64,000 nucleotides of DNA from Vombatus ursinus (GCF_900497805.2 NW_020954610.1:15643123-15707122); one strand, 5' to 3'; positions 1-10,640 are shown, counted from the first letter of the stretch. The notes: generated from the sequence alone by a model not told the origin. Numbers and translations: made by a program.

Positions 1-177
1 TATAAAGAAAATAAAACAAACATTTTAAAAATTGCAACTAAACTTTATTGACTGGTTTAAAAAACAAACTTAAATGTTTTATTTGAGATATTAGGGTATA
101 CTTGGACATACACTGTACATACACCAAGAAAATTTCAGGTCCAGTTTCTACTTTGTATGCATTTCTTTGCCTAGAAG

Positions 178-290
178 TCATCTCATCCAACCTCTTCATT
201 TTTCAAATGAGGAAACTGAGGACTGGAGAAATTGTGATTTCACCAGGATCACATGAATAATAAGTGGCTGAGCCAGGATTCAAACATGGC
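178..290 (-). repeat. MIR/THER-type CORE-SINE fragment
   Basis: Reads as the reverse strand of an old tRNA-derived SINE: a 'gaggaaactgagg' block followed by 'ggatcacatgaa' and a B-box-like 'ggattcaaac'. This order recurs throughout the window. It is short and diverged. Confidence 0.6.
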
Positions 291-514
291 ATTCCTTCCA
301 CTTCTACCAAAAGAATTTGTGACTATAGTTCTGAGTTTTTGATGCTCTGCAAGGCACAGAAATGGCTTTCAGTTAATCAAAGAAAGACCAAATGCTCAGT
401 AATTTCAGTGTGAAACATACCTTATTGTATTAAAATTCTTTAAAACTTGGGAAGCCATGAATGATGCATATGGCAACTTTTAAATGACCATAATGAAATG
501 ATTCATAATAGTAA

Positions 515-745
515 AAACTAACATTTTCATAACATTTACTATATGCCAAACACTGTGCTAAGCACTTTACAATCATCTCATTTGATCTTCACAGCAACCC
601 TAGGAAGTAGATATTATCCTCGTCTTACAGAAGAGGAAATTGAGGCAGACAGAGGTGAAATGATTTGACCAGGGTCACACTGCCAGTAAATATCCTGAGG
701 CCAGATTTGAATTCATGTCTTCTTTACAACAAGTAAATCCTGTAC
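515..745 (-). repeat. MIR/THER-type CORE-SINE, near full length
   Basis: Contains, in order, the block 'ctgtgctaagcacttta', 'catttgatcttcacagcaaccc', 'gaggaaattgaggcagacag', 'ccagggtcacac' and 'gaggccagatttgaattc'. These are the core, the body and the tRNA-like B-box part in reverse orientation. The same arrangement recurs at 49275 and 63560. Confidence 0.7.
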
Positions 746-859
746 CACCTAGATGTCTAGGTGGAATCTAGACCACAGATTCCCCAAACATTCTGGATAA
801 GTGGAAACCTATATCTGTTCACATATATTATTGATAAGATGCAACTTGCCATCATAGAG

Positions 860-1041
860 AAGCAGCCTTGGAGACCAGAAGATCTGAGTTCTAGTCTCAT
901 TTCTGACACTTAGCAGCTATCTGACCTTGGGCAAGGTGCAACCTTTCAGAGCCCCCAAGCAATTTTCTAAGATTGTAAATACTGTAAATTGCTGATCTGC
1001 ATTGGTAGGGGGAATTTCCTTATCTGAAAATTCTCTATTAA
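860..1041 (+). repeat. tRNA-head SINE of the class with a 'gcattggtaggg' core
   Basis: Starts with 'ggagaccagaagatctgagttc' features of a tRNA-derived head, passes through 'gaccttgggcaag' and ends in 'tgcattggtagggggaatttcc'. The same order is seen at 2089-2310 and 24290-24510 on the + strand and at 14985, 20935 and 25475 on the - strand, so this is a real dispersed family. Its 3' part forms the left arm of a large inverted repeat. Confidence 0.65.
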
Positions 1042-1154
1042 AATATGTGTTTTCTCTCTCTCTCTGTATACATATATATACATATATATACATATACACA
1101 CATATATATATTAATAGAGAATTTTCAGATAAGGAAATTCCCCCTACCAATGCA
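998..1154. repeat. 44-bp perfect inverted repeat with simple-repeat loop
   Basis: Bases 998-1041 and 1111-1154 are exact reverse complements over 44 bp. They are separated by about 69 bp of CT and TA/CA simple repeat. Both arms derive from the 3' part of the SINE beginning at 860. The structure could extrude as a hairpin or cruciform. Confidence 0.9.
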
Positions 1155-1194
1155 TTTATATGAAATAGGTCAAATATATACATATAGATAGATA

Positions 1195-1350
1195 GATAAT
1201 CTGTAAACCTGGGATTTCATTGGTGTAAACTAGTGAAAGGGGATTCTTATATCAGTCTTAGAGAATTACCTGGGGCACTGAATGGTCAGGTCAAATGAGG
1301 GGCCTGGAACATAGTAAGTGATATATAAATGTTAGCTGCTATTATTATTG
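1195..1350 (-). repeat. SINE fragments
   Basis: Bases 1200-1295 match the reverse of the 'gcattggtaggg' SINE class ('gggatttcattggtgta', 'agagaattacctggggcactg'). They are followed at about 1302-1350 by a CORE-SINE tail in the + orientation ('cctggaacatagtaagtg', 'ataaatgttagctgct'). Confidence 0.5.
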
Positions 1351-1374
1351 TTTGTCCAGAGTGCCATAACCAAT

Positions 1375-1500
1375 ATGTGTGTATCCAGATAGATAAATAC
1401 AGATAGAGGTGATAGAGATAGAAATAGAGACATAGACATATAGAGATAGGTAGATATAGACAAAAATATAGAGAGATTGACATGGATATAGATGAATATA
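1375..1500 (+). repeat. Degenerate GATA/GAGATA tetranucleotide repeat
   Basis: Repeated 'agatagata', 'gagatagaaatagagac' and similar units, interrupted by substitutions. The short open frames on the - strand here are artefacts of this repeat. Confidence 0.85.
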
Positions 1501-1504
1501 TAGA

Positions 1505-1670
1505 GATAATAATTGTAAAGTGCTTAGCACAGTGCTTGGCACACAGTAACATAAATGTTACATAATTATTTGGTTTTTTTATTAGATATATAGATAGAAG
1601 TAGAGATAGAGATATATGTGTGTATATGTTATATAATATAATAATATATAATAAACACTCTTGCTTTCAG
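1505..1670 (+). repeat. CORE-SINE tail and AT-rich repeat
   Basis: 'gtgcttagcacagtgcttggcacacagta' parts at 1517-1550 match the 3' end of MIR/THER-type SINEs. They are followed by 'tagatatagatag' and 'atataatataata' simple sequence to about 1655. Confidence 0.55.
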
Positions 1671-1834
1671 CTCCTTACTCAAAGCCTTTCTTTTTTTCTT
1701 TCCTTTCCTTCTTTATAGTGTAAGTTAGTTTGTACTTTATTGGCACAGCCTAGGGAACTGAAGATTATATCCATGTCACAAGAAGACATCAGAGAAGGAA
1801 TTTGTTGGAGAATACATATTCTATGTCCAACTTC

Positions 1835-1965
1835 AGTCCAGTGGAAAGAGCACTGGATTTAAAGTCAGAGGACCCGGGTTCATGTTTCACTTTTCTCACT
1901 AAGTACATGTATAATTTTGAGAGTCACTCTCTGGTCCTCAGTTTCCATATATTTTAAATGAGGAA
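1835..1965 (+). repeat. MIR/THER-type CORE-SINE fragment
   Basis: A tRNA-like start ('gtggaaagagcactggattt', then 'gggttcatgt' near the B-box position) is followed by 'ggtcctcagtttccatat' and 'aaatgagg', the usual order of this SINE group. Confidence 0.6.
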
Positions 1966-2088
1966 TTTATAATTAGATATGGATGGATGGATATATACTA
2001 TAGACTACACATATATTAGCACAAACTAATAATTGTACATCTATTTAAATGTATGCATATGTGTGTGTATGTGTGTACATACATATAC

Positions 2089-2310
2089 AGTGTGGCATAG
2101 GACAGAGTCAGCCTTAGAGTCAGAAAGACCTGGGTTCAAATCCTGCCTCTGACACATGCTGGCTATATGACTCTGGGCAATTCACTTACACTCTCAGTGG
2201 TCTAGGTAACATTTTAAGACCATAAGTTGCAAAGCACATACTGATTTGCATTAACAGAGTGAGTTTCTTCCATGGAAATCTCTATGCCAATAACATTTTC
2301 AGGTCCAATA
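2089..2310 (+). repeat. tRNA-head SINE of the 'gcattggtaggg' class
   Basis: The head carries 'gtggcataggacagagtc' and the B-box-like 'gggttcaaatcc'. The body runs through 'gactctgggcaattcac', 'ctcagtggtctaggtaac', 'gatttgcattaacag' and 'tatgccaat'. It is the fullest + strand copy of this class in the window and was used to recognise the others. Confidence 0.65.
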
Positions 2311-2451
2311 TACACACATGCATTTGCACATGCACACACAATACATATACATAAACATGTATACACATGTGCATGTGTATACATGTGTATTAGGTAAATG
2401 CATATGTATAAATACATACACATGTATACTTACATGTACACATATACATAT
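2310..2451. repeat. CA/TA-rich microsatellite
   Basis: Alternating 'acacatg', 'catatac' and 'catgtata' units run directly up to the RTE LINE. The short open frames covering it, rich in Cys/Tyr/Ile/His, are simple-repeat artefacts. Confidence 0.85.
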
Positions 2452-3945
2452 GGAGGATGAAGTCAAATGGGACTTAAAAAGCATTGCTAACAATAAGACT
2501 AGTGGAGATGATGGAATTCCAGCTGAGCTATTTAAAATCCTAAAAGATGATGCTGTTAAAGTGCTTCACTCTATATGCTAGCAAATTTGGAAAACTCAAC
2601 AGTGATCACTGGATTGGAAAAGATCAGTTTATGTCCCAATCCTAAAGAAAGGCGATGCCAAGCAATGTTCAAGCTACTGAACAGTTGCACATTTTATACA
2701 TTACCAAGGTTAATCTTAAATTCTGCAAGCTAGGCTTCAGTAATATGAAAAACAAAAACTACCAGAAGAACAGGCTGATTTCTGAACAGGCAGAGGAACT
2801 AGAAACCAAATTGCCAACATTCACTGAATTATGGAGAAAGAAAGGGAGTTCTAGAAAAAGAAAGAAAGACAGAAAAAAAAATCTACTTCTGCTTCATTGA
2901 CTACACTAAAGCCTTTGACTGGATCACAACAAAATGTGGCAAGTCCTCAAAGAGATGGGAGTACCAGAGCATCTTACTTGTCTCTTGAGGAAACTGTATG
3001 TGGGCCAAGAAGCAACAGTTAGAACTGAATATGGAACAACTGATTGGTTTAAGATTGGGAAAGGAGTACAATAAAGCTGTATATTGTCACGTTATTTATT
3101 TAACTTACATGCAGAGTACATCATGCAAAATGTGAGACTGGATGAATCAAAAGCTGGAATTAAGGTTGCCAGGAGAAAGATCAACAATCTCAGATACATA
3201 GATGATACCACTCTAATGTCAGAAAATAAAGAAGAATTAAGAAGCCTCTTGATGAGGGTGAAAGAGGAAAGTGTAAGAGCTGGCTTGAAGCTTAACATCA
3301 AAAAAACTAAGATTTTGGCAACTGGTCCCATCACTTCCTAGAAAATAGAGGGAGAAGAAATGGAAGCAGTATAAAATTTTATATTGTTGAGCTCAAAGTT
3401 CACTGCAGATGGTGACTGTAGGTCATTAAAAGACACTTGCTCCTTGGAAGGAAAGCAATGGCAAATCTAGACAGCATATTAAAAAAAAAAAAAAACAGAG
3501 ACAACACCTTGCCAACAAAGGTCTATATAGTCATAGCTATGGGTTTTTTTTTCCAGTAGCAATGTATGGCTGTGAGAGTTGGACTATATAAGGAAAGCTG
3601 AGTACTACAGAATTGAAGCTTTCAAATTGTGGTGCTGGAAAAGATTTTTGAGAGTTCCTTGAATAGCAAGGAGATCAAAACAGTCAATATTTCAAGAAAT
3701 TAATTCAGGCTATTTACTGGAAGGTCAACATTTGGCCACATAATGAGAAGATGAGACTCCTTGGAAAAGATCCTGATGTTGGGGAAGATTGAAGGTAAAG
3801 AAAAAGGGCACAGCAGATAATGAGATGGATAGGGCGTGAATTCAAACAGACTTCAAAGACAATGGGGGATAGAAGGGCCTGGTGTGCTATGGGTCACAAA
3901 GAGACAGGTATGACTAAATGACCGAACAATAACAACAAACACATT
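2452..3945 (+). mobile_element. RTE-clade (BovB-like) LINE, 5'-truncated and decayed
   Basis: The translation shows a BovB/RTE reverse transcriptase in order. First comes the 'SGDDGIPAELFK' block at about 2500-2555, then 'FIDYTKAFD' at about 2892-2920, then 'MGVPEHLTCLLRKLYVGQEATVR' pieces at 2957-3025, then 'LFNLHAEYIMQNVRLDE' at 3099-3150, and the catalytic motif as 'LRYIDDTTL' at 3190-3220, where Y-I-D-D stands in the YxDD position. The endonuclease half is absent, so the copy is 5'-truncated, and stops and frameshifts split the rest into short frames (for example 3084-3341, 85 codons). The 3' end runs through 'gggtcacaaagagacagg' to an 'aacaataacaacaaac' tail. That tail is the same sequence borrowed by many SINEs in this window, so relatives of this element are the likely source of their mobility. 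It is dead and looks old. Confidence 0.9.
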
Positions 3946-5849
3946 TATGTAGAAAGGAACATTACAAAAGGACTTTGCTGGAGAATGTGTATTTATTCCA
4001 TATGTATGATATATTATATTCTATATCTATACTAAATATAATATACAAATTCTATGTACATCAGTAATATGGTACATTGTTCTAGATATAATATAGTATA
4101 GATATAATATAGCATATTCTATATACCTATCTCCAGCTCCATCAAAATCTCCATCTATTTTAATATCATATGTCTAACTACATTTATATTTATACCTATG
4201 CCTATATCTATATCTATTCTATATCAAACATACTTTCCAGCAAACTCTTCCTGTAATTCCTTGCTAGGACACTGAGGTTACCCTGAATTCTTGAAAGTTA
4301 TCCCAATCTAGTACAAGCTTTGGCATATTCTACTAATTTGTAAAGGCTTCAAGTATGGGACTGACAATATTGTGTGCGACAATTGTCTGGGACAAATGAA
4401 AAGTAAAGACATAATTTCTGGGTAATTATTAATCAATTTATTAATTATAGCTAACAATCAATAAAATAAGGTCAGTGGGACTCTCAGAAGCCAAAGATGA
4501 ACATTGGGGGCCACTGAGAATTTACATACTTTTGGAAGAGTAGGTGTTCCCAACAGGTGGAAATCAATTCTGATTGGTTAACAATCAATGAGAAAATGAA
4601 TACTATGAGAGGTGAGCTTATTTTAAAGGGCTGGGGGACATGACTTTGATTATGTCACTCTTGGACAAGAGACTCATCTCTACCCAGACCACCCTCACCT
4701 TGGGCAATCCAGACAAAAGGATCTATTATCTACTCATTCTTACCTGGGTAGAATAACGGTGGGGTTACAGTAAGAATTCTATCTAAATAAGATGGTCTTT
4801 AGCCTTTAATCAAAAGGAAGCTTTCCCAGGTGGGTGAGGTCCTGCCCAAGATTGAACCCAATCTCATCATCAGCCCTGTTCTTCAGAGGCTGCTTTGATC
4901 TAGTTAAGTAAATGAGGAAATAGAAATGGAAAAAAAAAAAAACCTGGATCCCCCCCATATTAGTAATTGGTTATTAATTATTTCTCTCATGTCCAAGGAT
5001 TGACCTGGAAGGCATCAGAGAGGCTCACCACCAGAAGGCTCTCCACAAGGAAATGAATTTTTTGACCACAACAATTCATGAAGGTCATCTACTAAGTTAC
5101 AGAGGAGTTACTGTCATCATTATCAGTGAAGAGAGTACCTCTAGCAATGAAGTCACAGGTACTTGAAGTATTGAAGCAAGAATTAGGTCACTAGGCAGAG
5201 CCTGCACTCAGTATGTACTTATGTACAAACTTATGAAGTCTTCATTCTGTAGACATAAGTCTTTATAAGCTCTATTCACAGAGAATTTTGTTGAAATCTG
5301 GCAAAAAAAAAAAAGAATGAAGATTATACCTATATGAAAACTTTGATTAATTATAATCTTGCTTCAAGATGGACAGTGGTGATGACACTCTTGATATGAA
5401 ATTTTTCTTGATACCTTTAAGCAGTTGTAACACAGTCAGGATTAGCAGGTCTGATTCAATAAACTCCAAAATGTCCCTACTGATTCAAGAATCCTTGACG
5501 TAGCTTTTTAAATCCTTCACAGCTACCTTTCCCTTCTTATCATACATTGCCTTTCTTCCTATATTCTCCTTACTACCCAACTGAACTTCTCGCTCTTCCT
5601 GACACTTGATATTCTATCTCCATTTCCTCTGGAAGTTAGCACAGAGCAAATTAATGGACATACAGAGAGACATCCCTGAAACATCAGGCAATCAAGTTAG
5701 AACTGAGACCTCCCTTTGATCAGTCAAGCTTGCAGTCTGTTAAAAACATAAGCAGTAGTCTCTATATTTAAAATCCACAAAAATAACAAATTCACATATT
5801 ATTCTCTCTGACAGATCATGTATTTTGTTTTCCTGTAACCTTGTGGTTT
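3946..5849. other. Intergenic, AT-rich repeat then unclassified sequence
   Basis: Bases 3985-4215 are TATA/CTATAT simple sequence. From 4340 to about 4960 there is a block that could be an old dispersed repeat or LTR remnant ('tgacaatattgtgtgcgaca' near its left end, an A-run at 4930-4942), but no family was recognised. Bases 4960-5849 show no gene; 5510-5630 faintly resembles L2 3' sequence. Confidence 0.4.
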
Positions 5850-6005
5850 GGAAAGTAAACTGATTTTTGGGTCAGGGGACCCAGATTCATATACTACCTA
5901 TGATACTACCTGTGTGACCTTGGCAAGTCACTTAGACTGGCTGGGCCTCAGTATCCTCATCTGTAAAATGAGAGCATTAGAGGTCCCTTCCAGCTCTAGA
6001 TATAT
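5850..6005 (+). repeat. MIR-type CORE-SINE
   Basis: Contains 'cctgtgtgaccttggcaagtcac' and 'cctcagtatcctcatctgtaa' blocks, then 'aggtcccttccagctctag'. These are the middle and 3' end of MIR in the sense orientation. Confidence 0.75.
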
Positions 6006-6384
6006 GGACCCATAAAGTATTGCTTGAGCATCTCATCCTCTTCCTCTCTCTCCTCCTCCCCCTTCTCTTCTCTTTCTGTCCAACTGGAGAGTCATACCCT
6101 TACATATGGGTACTCTGTCCAAAGAAATATAAATTTTGTTCACTTATACTTTGCAAGGGATCTTGGGGTTTGAGGGCTAGACGATTTTTCTTCCCTACTT
6201 ATTTATTCTATTGTATTTTTTTAATAAACTGAATAATTAACTCTTTTGTCTTGTAGTTTTCATTTATGATTTCTTGAAATATTGCTCTGGAAAACCAGGT
6301 TTTGATAAAACCCATTGGGATTCAAATGGAGCTACCTGACTATGCCTTTAAACCCAAATCATTCTGCCTCTCACTGATTGTCCA

Positions 6385-6815
6385 ACAGGTCCCAGCCCAA
6401 GCTCACTTGATCATTATTTGGATTTTGATGGCTCAGAGTGAGTGTAATTATTTCTGTTCTGTCCAGAAACTCTGAGGGTCTTCCCCTCTCAGACTGATCT
6501 TTTGAGTAAACAAACTAGGCCATCTTTTGCTTCAATTCTTACCTGGCCTTTAATCACTAAATGGATATTGCCTCAGACAAACTGAGACTTCAGAAAGACC
6601 TTTTGCTTAAAAAGGCCAAGGTCTCCCACTGCATCTGGTGCCATAGCCAGTCATCTTGACCTATGTCTTGCCACTGGACTCAGATGACTCTGGAGGACAG
6701 AGTGAGGCTGACGAATTTGCTCAGCTCTGCCTCGCTTAAATCCAATTCACTGCAAGTCAGGACATCACTCTCCTGATGTCATTGATCCTCTTCAAGAACA
6801 AAGGACAAACAACAG
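6385..6815 (+). repeat. Unclassified dispersed repeat, family B copy 1
   Basis: Shares a long series of blocks with 27660-28345 and, in reverse, with 41905-42455. The blocks are 'gagggtcttcccctc', 'aaaaaggccaaggtctccc', 'agatgactctggaggac', 'aattcactgcaagtcag' and 'gtcattgatcctcttcaag', then an 'aaggacaaacaacag' end. The AACA-rich end resembles RTE-mobilised elements. The family was not recognised. Confidence 0.6.
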
Positions 6816-6896
6816 CTTGATCATTTGGGTCAATGTAGAGCTTTAATAGACATAATGTATAAATTCTTAGAAGGGAGCATTTATATAACACTTTAG

Positions 6897-7130
6897 GTTA
6901 GTTAGGTGGTGCAGTGGGTAGAGTGCCAGGTCTGGAGTCAAGAAGACCTGAGTTCAAATGTGACCTCAGACACTTATTAGCTGTGTGACCCTGGGCAAGT
7001 CACTTAACCCTTTTACCTCAGTTTCCTCATCTGTAAAATGAGCTGGAAAAAGAAATGGCAAACCACTCCATTATCATTGCCAAGAAAACCCCAAATGGGG
7101 TCACAAAGATTCAGACCTGACTAATCAACA
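6897..7130 (+). repeat. tRNA-head SINE with RTE 3' tail
   Basis: The head 'ttaggtggtgcagtgggtagag' carries the A box, and 'gagttcaaatgtg' the B box. The middle has 'cctcagtttcctcatctgt' and 'gaaatggcaaaccactcc'. The 3' end 'gccaagaaaaccccaaatgg', then 'ggtcacaaagattcagacc', matches the RTE LINE tail at 3880-3945. Confidence 0.85.
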
Positions 7131-7149
7131 GCAAGAAATAGAACCTTGT

Positions 7150-7445
7150 AAGGTTAACAAAACACTTTACATATTATTGGATCCTTACAATAGCACTCTT
7201 GAGGTAGGTACTATTATTGAACTCAAATATTTCCAAGTCCATAGCCAGTACTCTATGCATTTCACCATTCTCTATATGTGATGTCCAAAAAATACTTATT
7301 TGTAATAAGGAATTGAAGCTAGAAAAGATTTCTGAGATCTAGTAAACCTTCCACTTCCCATTATTTTACAGCTAAGGAAAAGGAAGCCCAGAGAGGTAAG
7401 GAGATTTGTCAAAGGCCACACAGCTTATGAATTTTAGAGTTTAAC
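7150..7445 (-). repeat. MIR-type CORE-SINE(s), diverged
   Basis: 'aacactttacatattattgg', 'gaggtaggtactattatt', 'gaaaaggaagcccagagagg' and 'ggccacacagctta' appear in the order of a reverse-strand MIR with an internal insertion or a second partial copy. Confidence 0.6.
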
Positions 7446-8240
7446 AGGTATCCCAATATCAAAGTAACTCCAGTTTTTTCTTTTGCTTCAGCTTTAACTG
7501 GCAAGCAGAATTCTTAACATGAAGAGAATAGTTACCATCCCATCTCAAATATTCCCTTTACTTAAGACAGGAGTGAAAGATTTTACCAGTGACTATAGTT
7601 TCCATTTAGGCAGTGCTGCAGCCCCATAAATAAATAATAGTGAGGAACAGATCTGTGCTCACAGTCATTATATCTATAATAGAACAAAGTGCATAGAAAA
7701 ACAGCTCAGAGTCACCTTTGTGAGTGCATGTTTCAAAATTGTGCTTGACAGGTTATGAGAGAGTGTTTCAAAGCACTACATTAAATATGGGCACAAACAT
7801 TTTGAGAATTCTACTTTCCTTTTTCAGAGCATCGGTACTGATAATTTCCTCCAGGCTAATTTTTTTTTTTTTTTGCTTTTAAACTGAAATAGAAACAAGT
7901 CTTGCCTCTCCTGAGACTAGGCCCCCCACTCTGCCACCCCATGGATAAGACCTTCCTGGGCATTTTCATATTATTTCTACCTTTCAACATCTTCTTCCAC
8001 CCCTCAATGCTTAGTGAGATGGGCACAAGGGAAAAAGGAGAGGGCTCAGGGTTTAAAGTGCGTAGAAACAAAATAGAAGGGAAAAGAAAAAAACAACCAC
8101 CACCACTTGCTATGAAATTAGAGAACCAGGGAGGAAACTTGTGAATAGAAGGCTAGACTCAGTGTGAGAAAAACCCAAGTTGAATATGAGGTATGCTGGT
8201 AAAAATGCTTAACGCTCGGGAAAGGAAGCATGCACACACA
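7446..8240. other. Intergenic, no gene recognised
   Basis: Apparently unique sequence with a T-run at 7859-7874. Open frames of 71-80 codons on both strands at 7856-8144 show no domain and overlap each other, so they are not called as genes. Confidence 0.5.
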
Positions 8241-8385
8241 CGTTTAAATTTAATCTGAATTATTAACACTTTTTAAGTCTCAACAGTCAACAACACAATA
8301 AATCAAGCCCTAATTTGTAGCCATGGGCTGATTTCCAAAGTGAAAATGCTCAAACTGAAAATTAAACACTTAGTTCTTGCAGTCC
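8241..8385 (+). repeat. Ancient dispersed element, copy 1
   Basis: Aligns along its whole length with 43391-43555 ('tttaatctgaattattaaca' is identical; 'aataaatcaa', 'atttgtag' and 'actgaaaatt' are also shared in order), with an indel of about 13 bp. It is not one of the SINE or LINE classes recognised here. Confidence 0.6.
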
Positions 8386-8439
8386 TGGAGACAAGACACT
8401 GCACCCCCCGGTTCAAAGCTTTCCTATAAAGCATTCACT

Positions 8440-8860
8440 AGCTAACCTTTCTGAGCCTCCTTTTTCTCATCTGTAAAATGGTGATAATAATACTTGTAAT
8501 ACCTATCTCACCAAGGTTCCTTTTTTCCCTTTTGTAAATTGTTGATTTAAAGAAAATTTTAACATTCATTTTTAAAATTTTCAGTTCCAAATTTTCTCTC
8601 TCCCCCCAACCCCTCCTCCACTCATTGAGAAAGCAAGCAATATGATACCCATTATTCATGTGAAATCATGCAAAACATATTTCCATGTTAGGAAAAAAAA
8701 AGGAAAATGGAAAAAATGCTTCTATATTCACTCAGAGGTCAACAGTTCTCTCTCCAAAGGTGGATAGCATTTTTCATCATGAGTCCTTTGGAATTGTCAC
8801 CTCACCAGGATTCTTATGAGGCTCATTTGTAAAATGCTTTGCAAACTTTAAAGCACCATT
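8440..8860 (+). repeat. MIR-type SINE split by an L1 insertion
   Basis: 'gagcctcctttttctcatct' to 'acctatctcacc' (8450-8519) continues at 8801 with 'ctcaccaggattcttatgag' and 'aaaatgctttgcaaac', the normal 3' half of the same SINE. The near-repeat 'ctcaccaaggttc' (8507-8519) and 'ctcaccaggattc' (8801-8813) is the target duplication of the inserted L1 piece. Confidence 0.8.
8520..8800 (-). mobile_element. L1 3'-end fragment
   Basis: Collinear with the 3'UTR and 3' end of the - strand L1 at 38150-38440: 'gagttccaaatt'-type start, a pyrimidine-rich stretch, 'cattgagaaagcaagcaat', 'aaaacatatttccatgtta', then 'ttcatcatgagtcc'. It is only about 270 bp, so severely 5'-truncated, and it is flanked by an imperfect 13-bp target duplication inside a MIR. 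Confidence 0.8.
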
Positions 8861-8884
8861 ATCACTGACAATTATTCTTAGATT

Positions 8885-8985
8885 CTGGCTTCAGCATTTA
8901 TGAGTTCAAATGACTTTGGATAAATAATTTAATATGTTCAGGCATCAGTTTCCTCATTTGTAAAATGAAAGTTTGGGCCCATCCT
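8885..8985 (+). repeat. MIR-type SINE fragment
   Basis: 'tatgagttcaaatgactttgg' followed by 'catcagtttcctcatttgt' and 'aaaatgaaag' in the order of a sense MIR. Confidence 0.6.
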
Positions 8986-8986
8986 C

Positions 8987-9360
8987 CTATCTCTAAATGA
9001 AAGATTCTGCCAGAGTGATTTTCTCTAAATTCAAGCATGTCCAGATTACTCTCCTTAATAATCACCATTGTTCTAGAATCAAATATAAGCTCCTTAACTT
9101 ACCCTTTACAGCCCTTTACAACCTCATCTCACCTATTTCTCTGACTTTATTTATACTACTTTTCTCCCTAGACTCTATTGTCTAGCTAAACTAGCTTTCT
9201 TGCTCTTCCTGACACAATATTCTATCTCCTACCACCATGTCTTTGCACTGGCTGTTCCTCATGCTTAGAATGCATTCCCACCTAACTTCCACCTCTCCAA
9301 ACCCTTGGTTTCCTTCAAGGGACTCATCCTACAGGAAGGCCCTGTCCTCAAGGAGCTTAT
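8987..9360 (-). repeat. L2-like LINE 3' fragment
   Basis: 'tttgcactggctgttcctca', 'cttagaatgcattcccacc' and 'ccttcaagggactcatcc' resemble the reverse-strand 3' end of mammalian L2. It is diverged; 9361-9600 has no recognised content. Confidence 0.5.
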
Positions 9361-9832
9361 GGAGACCACACATTCAAGATAAAAACAGAGTAGATGGCAG
9401 GTAGCCTAGGGGTCATGTACCCCTAAAGTCTTCCCTGATGCCTAATTTAAGGCATAAAGGTGACCTTGGTTTCTCAAAGTCTATGCCAGCAGAGCACAAG
9501 TTCTAGCAAGTTCTGCCAATCTAGAAAAACCTCAAGAATACACCTAGTGATAAATTGCATATTTATCACGCAAGGCCCAGCTTATATCTGAGAACTTCGT
9601 TGGGTATAGAGTGATAGATTTTTCAGTTACAGCAGTTCTCAAACATGAATTACCAAATCACAGAGGAGTTGAGAAATATGTTGGTAGATGGAGTACCCCA
9701 GAGCAATTAAGTATAATAATAATGACAATAATAATAATAGCAATAGCAGCAAAATTGACAAAGATGACAAAATGGAAACAATTGATATCAGATCAGTGGT
9801 GGAACTACCTCCAACAGGCACATTGATGAACT

Positions 9833-10640
9833 ATTGAGGAGGCTGTGAACTGGTCCCGCCATTCTAGAAAGTAATTTAGAATTGTACTAAGAAGGTCTCA
9901 CACCCTTTGATCCAGAGATCCCACTGCTAGTAACACACCACAAAGAAGACAAAGATAAAATAATGTTAGCTCATTTGATCCTCACAACCTTGTGAAGTAG
10001 ATGCTATTATTATCCCCATTTTCCAGATAAGGAAACTGAAGTGCACCATGTGCACCAATATATTTATAGCAGCACTTTTTGGAGCAGCAAAGAAATGAGA
10101 AAGAAATTAGGTTGTCATCAATTGGGAAATTACAATACACATCATGATGTGTTGTTGTAATTGATTATTTATTGTTCAGTCATTTCAATCATGTCCTACT
10201 TTTCATGACCCTATTGAGGGTTTTCTTGGCAAAGATACTGGAGTGGTTTGCTTTTTCCTTCTTCAGCTCCAGTGAAGAGCTGAGGCAAACAGCATTAAGT
10301 AACCTCCTCAAGATCACACAGCAAGTAAATTTCTGAGGCCAGATTTCAATTCAAGAAGATGAGTCTTCTATCACTCTATCCATTGTGCCACCTAGCTGCC
10401 CTAATTGAATATTATTATACTATAAAAAAGAAAGAAAAGAAAGAAAAATTGATACAGAAAAGCATAGGAAGATTATATGAACTGATACAAATGACAAAAA
10501 TGTAAATGAAAAGAACAACAAAAGAATTGAAAGTGAACACAATGAAATTACAATGACCAAGCTTAGCCCCAAAGAAGAAATATGAGAAAGCACCTGTCCA
10601 TTTCTTTACATAGGTAGAGAAATAGTAGATGTGGAATATC
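9833..10640 (+). mobile_element. L1 ORF2 C-terminus/3' end fragment, interrupted
   Basis: Pieces at 9833-9955, 10041-10145 and 10403-10640 follow the order of the full-length L1 at 35490-35850 ('gtgaactggtcccgccattc', 'atttatagcagcactttt', 'atcaattgggaaatta', 'gaactgatacaaatg'). A short CORE-SINE piece (9960-10040) and an RTE-tailed SINE (10150-10402) interrupt it. It is old and 5'-truncated. Confidence 0.75.
10150..10402 (-). repeat. tRNA-head SINE with RTE 3' tail
   Basis: In reverse: 'gttcagtcatttcaatcatg' tail, 'gggttttcttggcaaagata', 'ctggagtggtttgc', then 'gaggccagatttcaattc' and 'ccattgtgccacctagctgc' head. It is inserted in the L1 fragment around it. Confidence 0.85.

Noticed and set aside
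3084-3341. Independent reverse transcriptase gene
   Set aside because: It is the palm part of a truncated RTE LINE with the RTE tail downstream.
4340-4960. Calling this block a definite LTR
   Set aside because: The left end looks LTR-like but no matching end, polyadenylation signal or flanking duplication could be identified.
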